Below, in pieces: positions 5,868 through 6,146 of a stretch of DNA of 6,146 bases. The position numbers and the translations under genes were made by a program. The notes under the pieces were generated by a model. It was not told the origin of the DNA and ran no database searches. It worked only from the letters and a program-made list of their open reading frames with translations. This DNA is from an uncultured Eubacteriaceae bacterium (lineage in GTDB: Bacteria > Bacillota > Clostridia > Eubacteriales > Eubacteriaceae): assembly GCA_947625175.1 (NCBI GenBank), contig CANQNI010000097.1:1-6146 (forward strand), in the 5' to 3' direction. Within the stretch, counting starts at the first letter, position 1, and each line of letters starts with the position of its first letter.

Positions 5868-6146
5868 TTACTGACTTGCTTTAGAATTTAAGTAATTATC
5901 TCTTGAAGAAGTTGAATTTTCTTCATTTTCATTAGAACTTATTGAATTTCCTCGGGCTAACTCACCTTCAGAAGGTCCTGAATTTTCTTCTTGTTCTTCA
6001 TATTCAGCATCAAGATCCATATCTGGTTCTTTCTTAACTTTTTCAAGTAAATCTGGATACTGATCTCTTAAAATACCAAGTATAGTTAAACGGTATCTAT
6101 AGGCAGCATCTAACATAGAATCAAAAGACATTCTATTTAATTGATT
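5868..6146 (-). CDS. Unrecognised protein with acidic, Ser/Asn-rich tail (probably 5' partial)
   Basis: I do not recognise this protein and assign no function. The minus-strand frame ends with TAA at 5868-5870 and is open to the right edge of the window. The first in-window ATG is at 6131, which would give 87 residues. However, no SD precedes it and the five upstream codons (NQLNR) are all sense, so the visible part may be the C-terminus of a longer protein. From Met6131, residues 1-35 look helical and amphipathic (MLDAAYRYRLTILGILRDQY). Residues 36-60 are strongly acidic (EPDMDLDAEYEEQEE), and 61-87 are rich in Ser, Asn and Glu and probably disordered. There is no signal peptide, membrane segment or cysteine pair. 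It is convergent with the CDF gene and shares its terminator. Base composition matches the neighbours, so there is no sign of recent transfer. Confidence 0.6.
   Translation of the reverse strand, partial: NQLNRMSFDSMLDAAYRYRLTILGILRDQYPDLLEKVKKEPDMDLDAEYEEQEENSGPSEGELARGNSISSNENEENSTSSRDNYLNSKASQ

Overview
The window looks like chromosomal DNA from an AT-rich, low-GC bacterium, most likely a member of the Bacillota with clostridia- or Halanaerobiales-like genes. This rests on the strong A/T bias at third codon positions, the cdaA-cdaR pair, a clostridial-style chorismate synthase motif and Rho-independent terminators. The genus cannot be named from sequence alone. TAA, TAG and TGA are all used as stops and TGG encodes Trp, so the standard code applies.

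Layout: positions 1-104 hold the open end of a reading frame entering from the left, a Shine-Dalgarno (SD)-like AAAAGGAGG and a GC-rich nested hairpin directly in front of aroA. Positions 105-2737 are three aromatic-pathway genes on the + strand: aroA (EPSP synthase), aroC (chorismate synthase) and a stand-alone AroQ-type chorismate mutase. They are joined by short overlaps and carry shikimate-3-phosphate through EPSP and chorismate to prephenate. After only 30 bases come cdaA (diadenylate cyclase) and, 4 bases later, cdaR (membrane-anchored YbbR-repeat regulator of CdaA). These form the c-di-AMP module that controls osmolyte and K+ balance and cell-wall state. A hairpin terminator overlapping the cdaR stop codon ends this five-gene run. 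glmM, the usual third member of the cda operon, is absent.

Positions 4915-5817 encode a cation diffusion facilitator (CDF) transporter with its own SD and possibly its own promoter. It is followed by a terminator that can work in both directions, placed between this gene and a convergent minus-strand gene at the right edge. That gene is unrecognised: it has a short helical part and a long acidic, Ser/Asn-rich tail, and it probably runs off the window.

Most of the window is ordinary housekeeping DNA. The main points of interest are the hairpin between a strong SD and the aroA start, the non-standard EPSP synthase loop (Ser97/Phe101 in E. coli numbering), altered substrate-contact positions in the chorismate mutase, the aro-cda gene fusion without glmM, and the all-carboxylate/Asn metal site of the CDF protein. 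I found no clear evidence for a novel defence or mobile system. The left-edge hairpin could be the end of an insertion element, but that is speculative.
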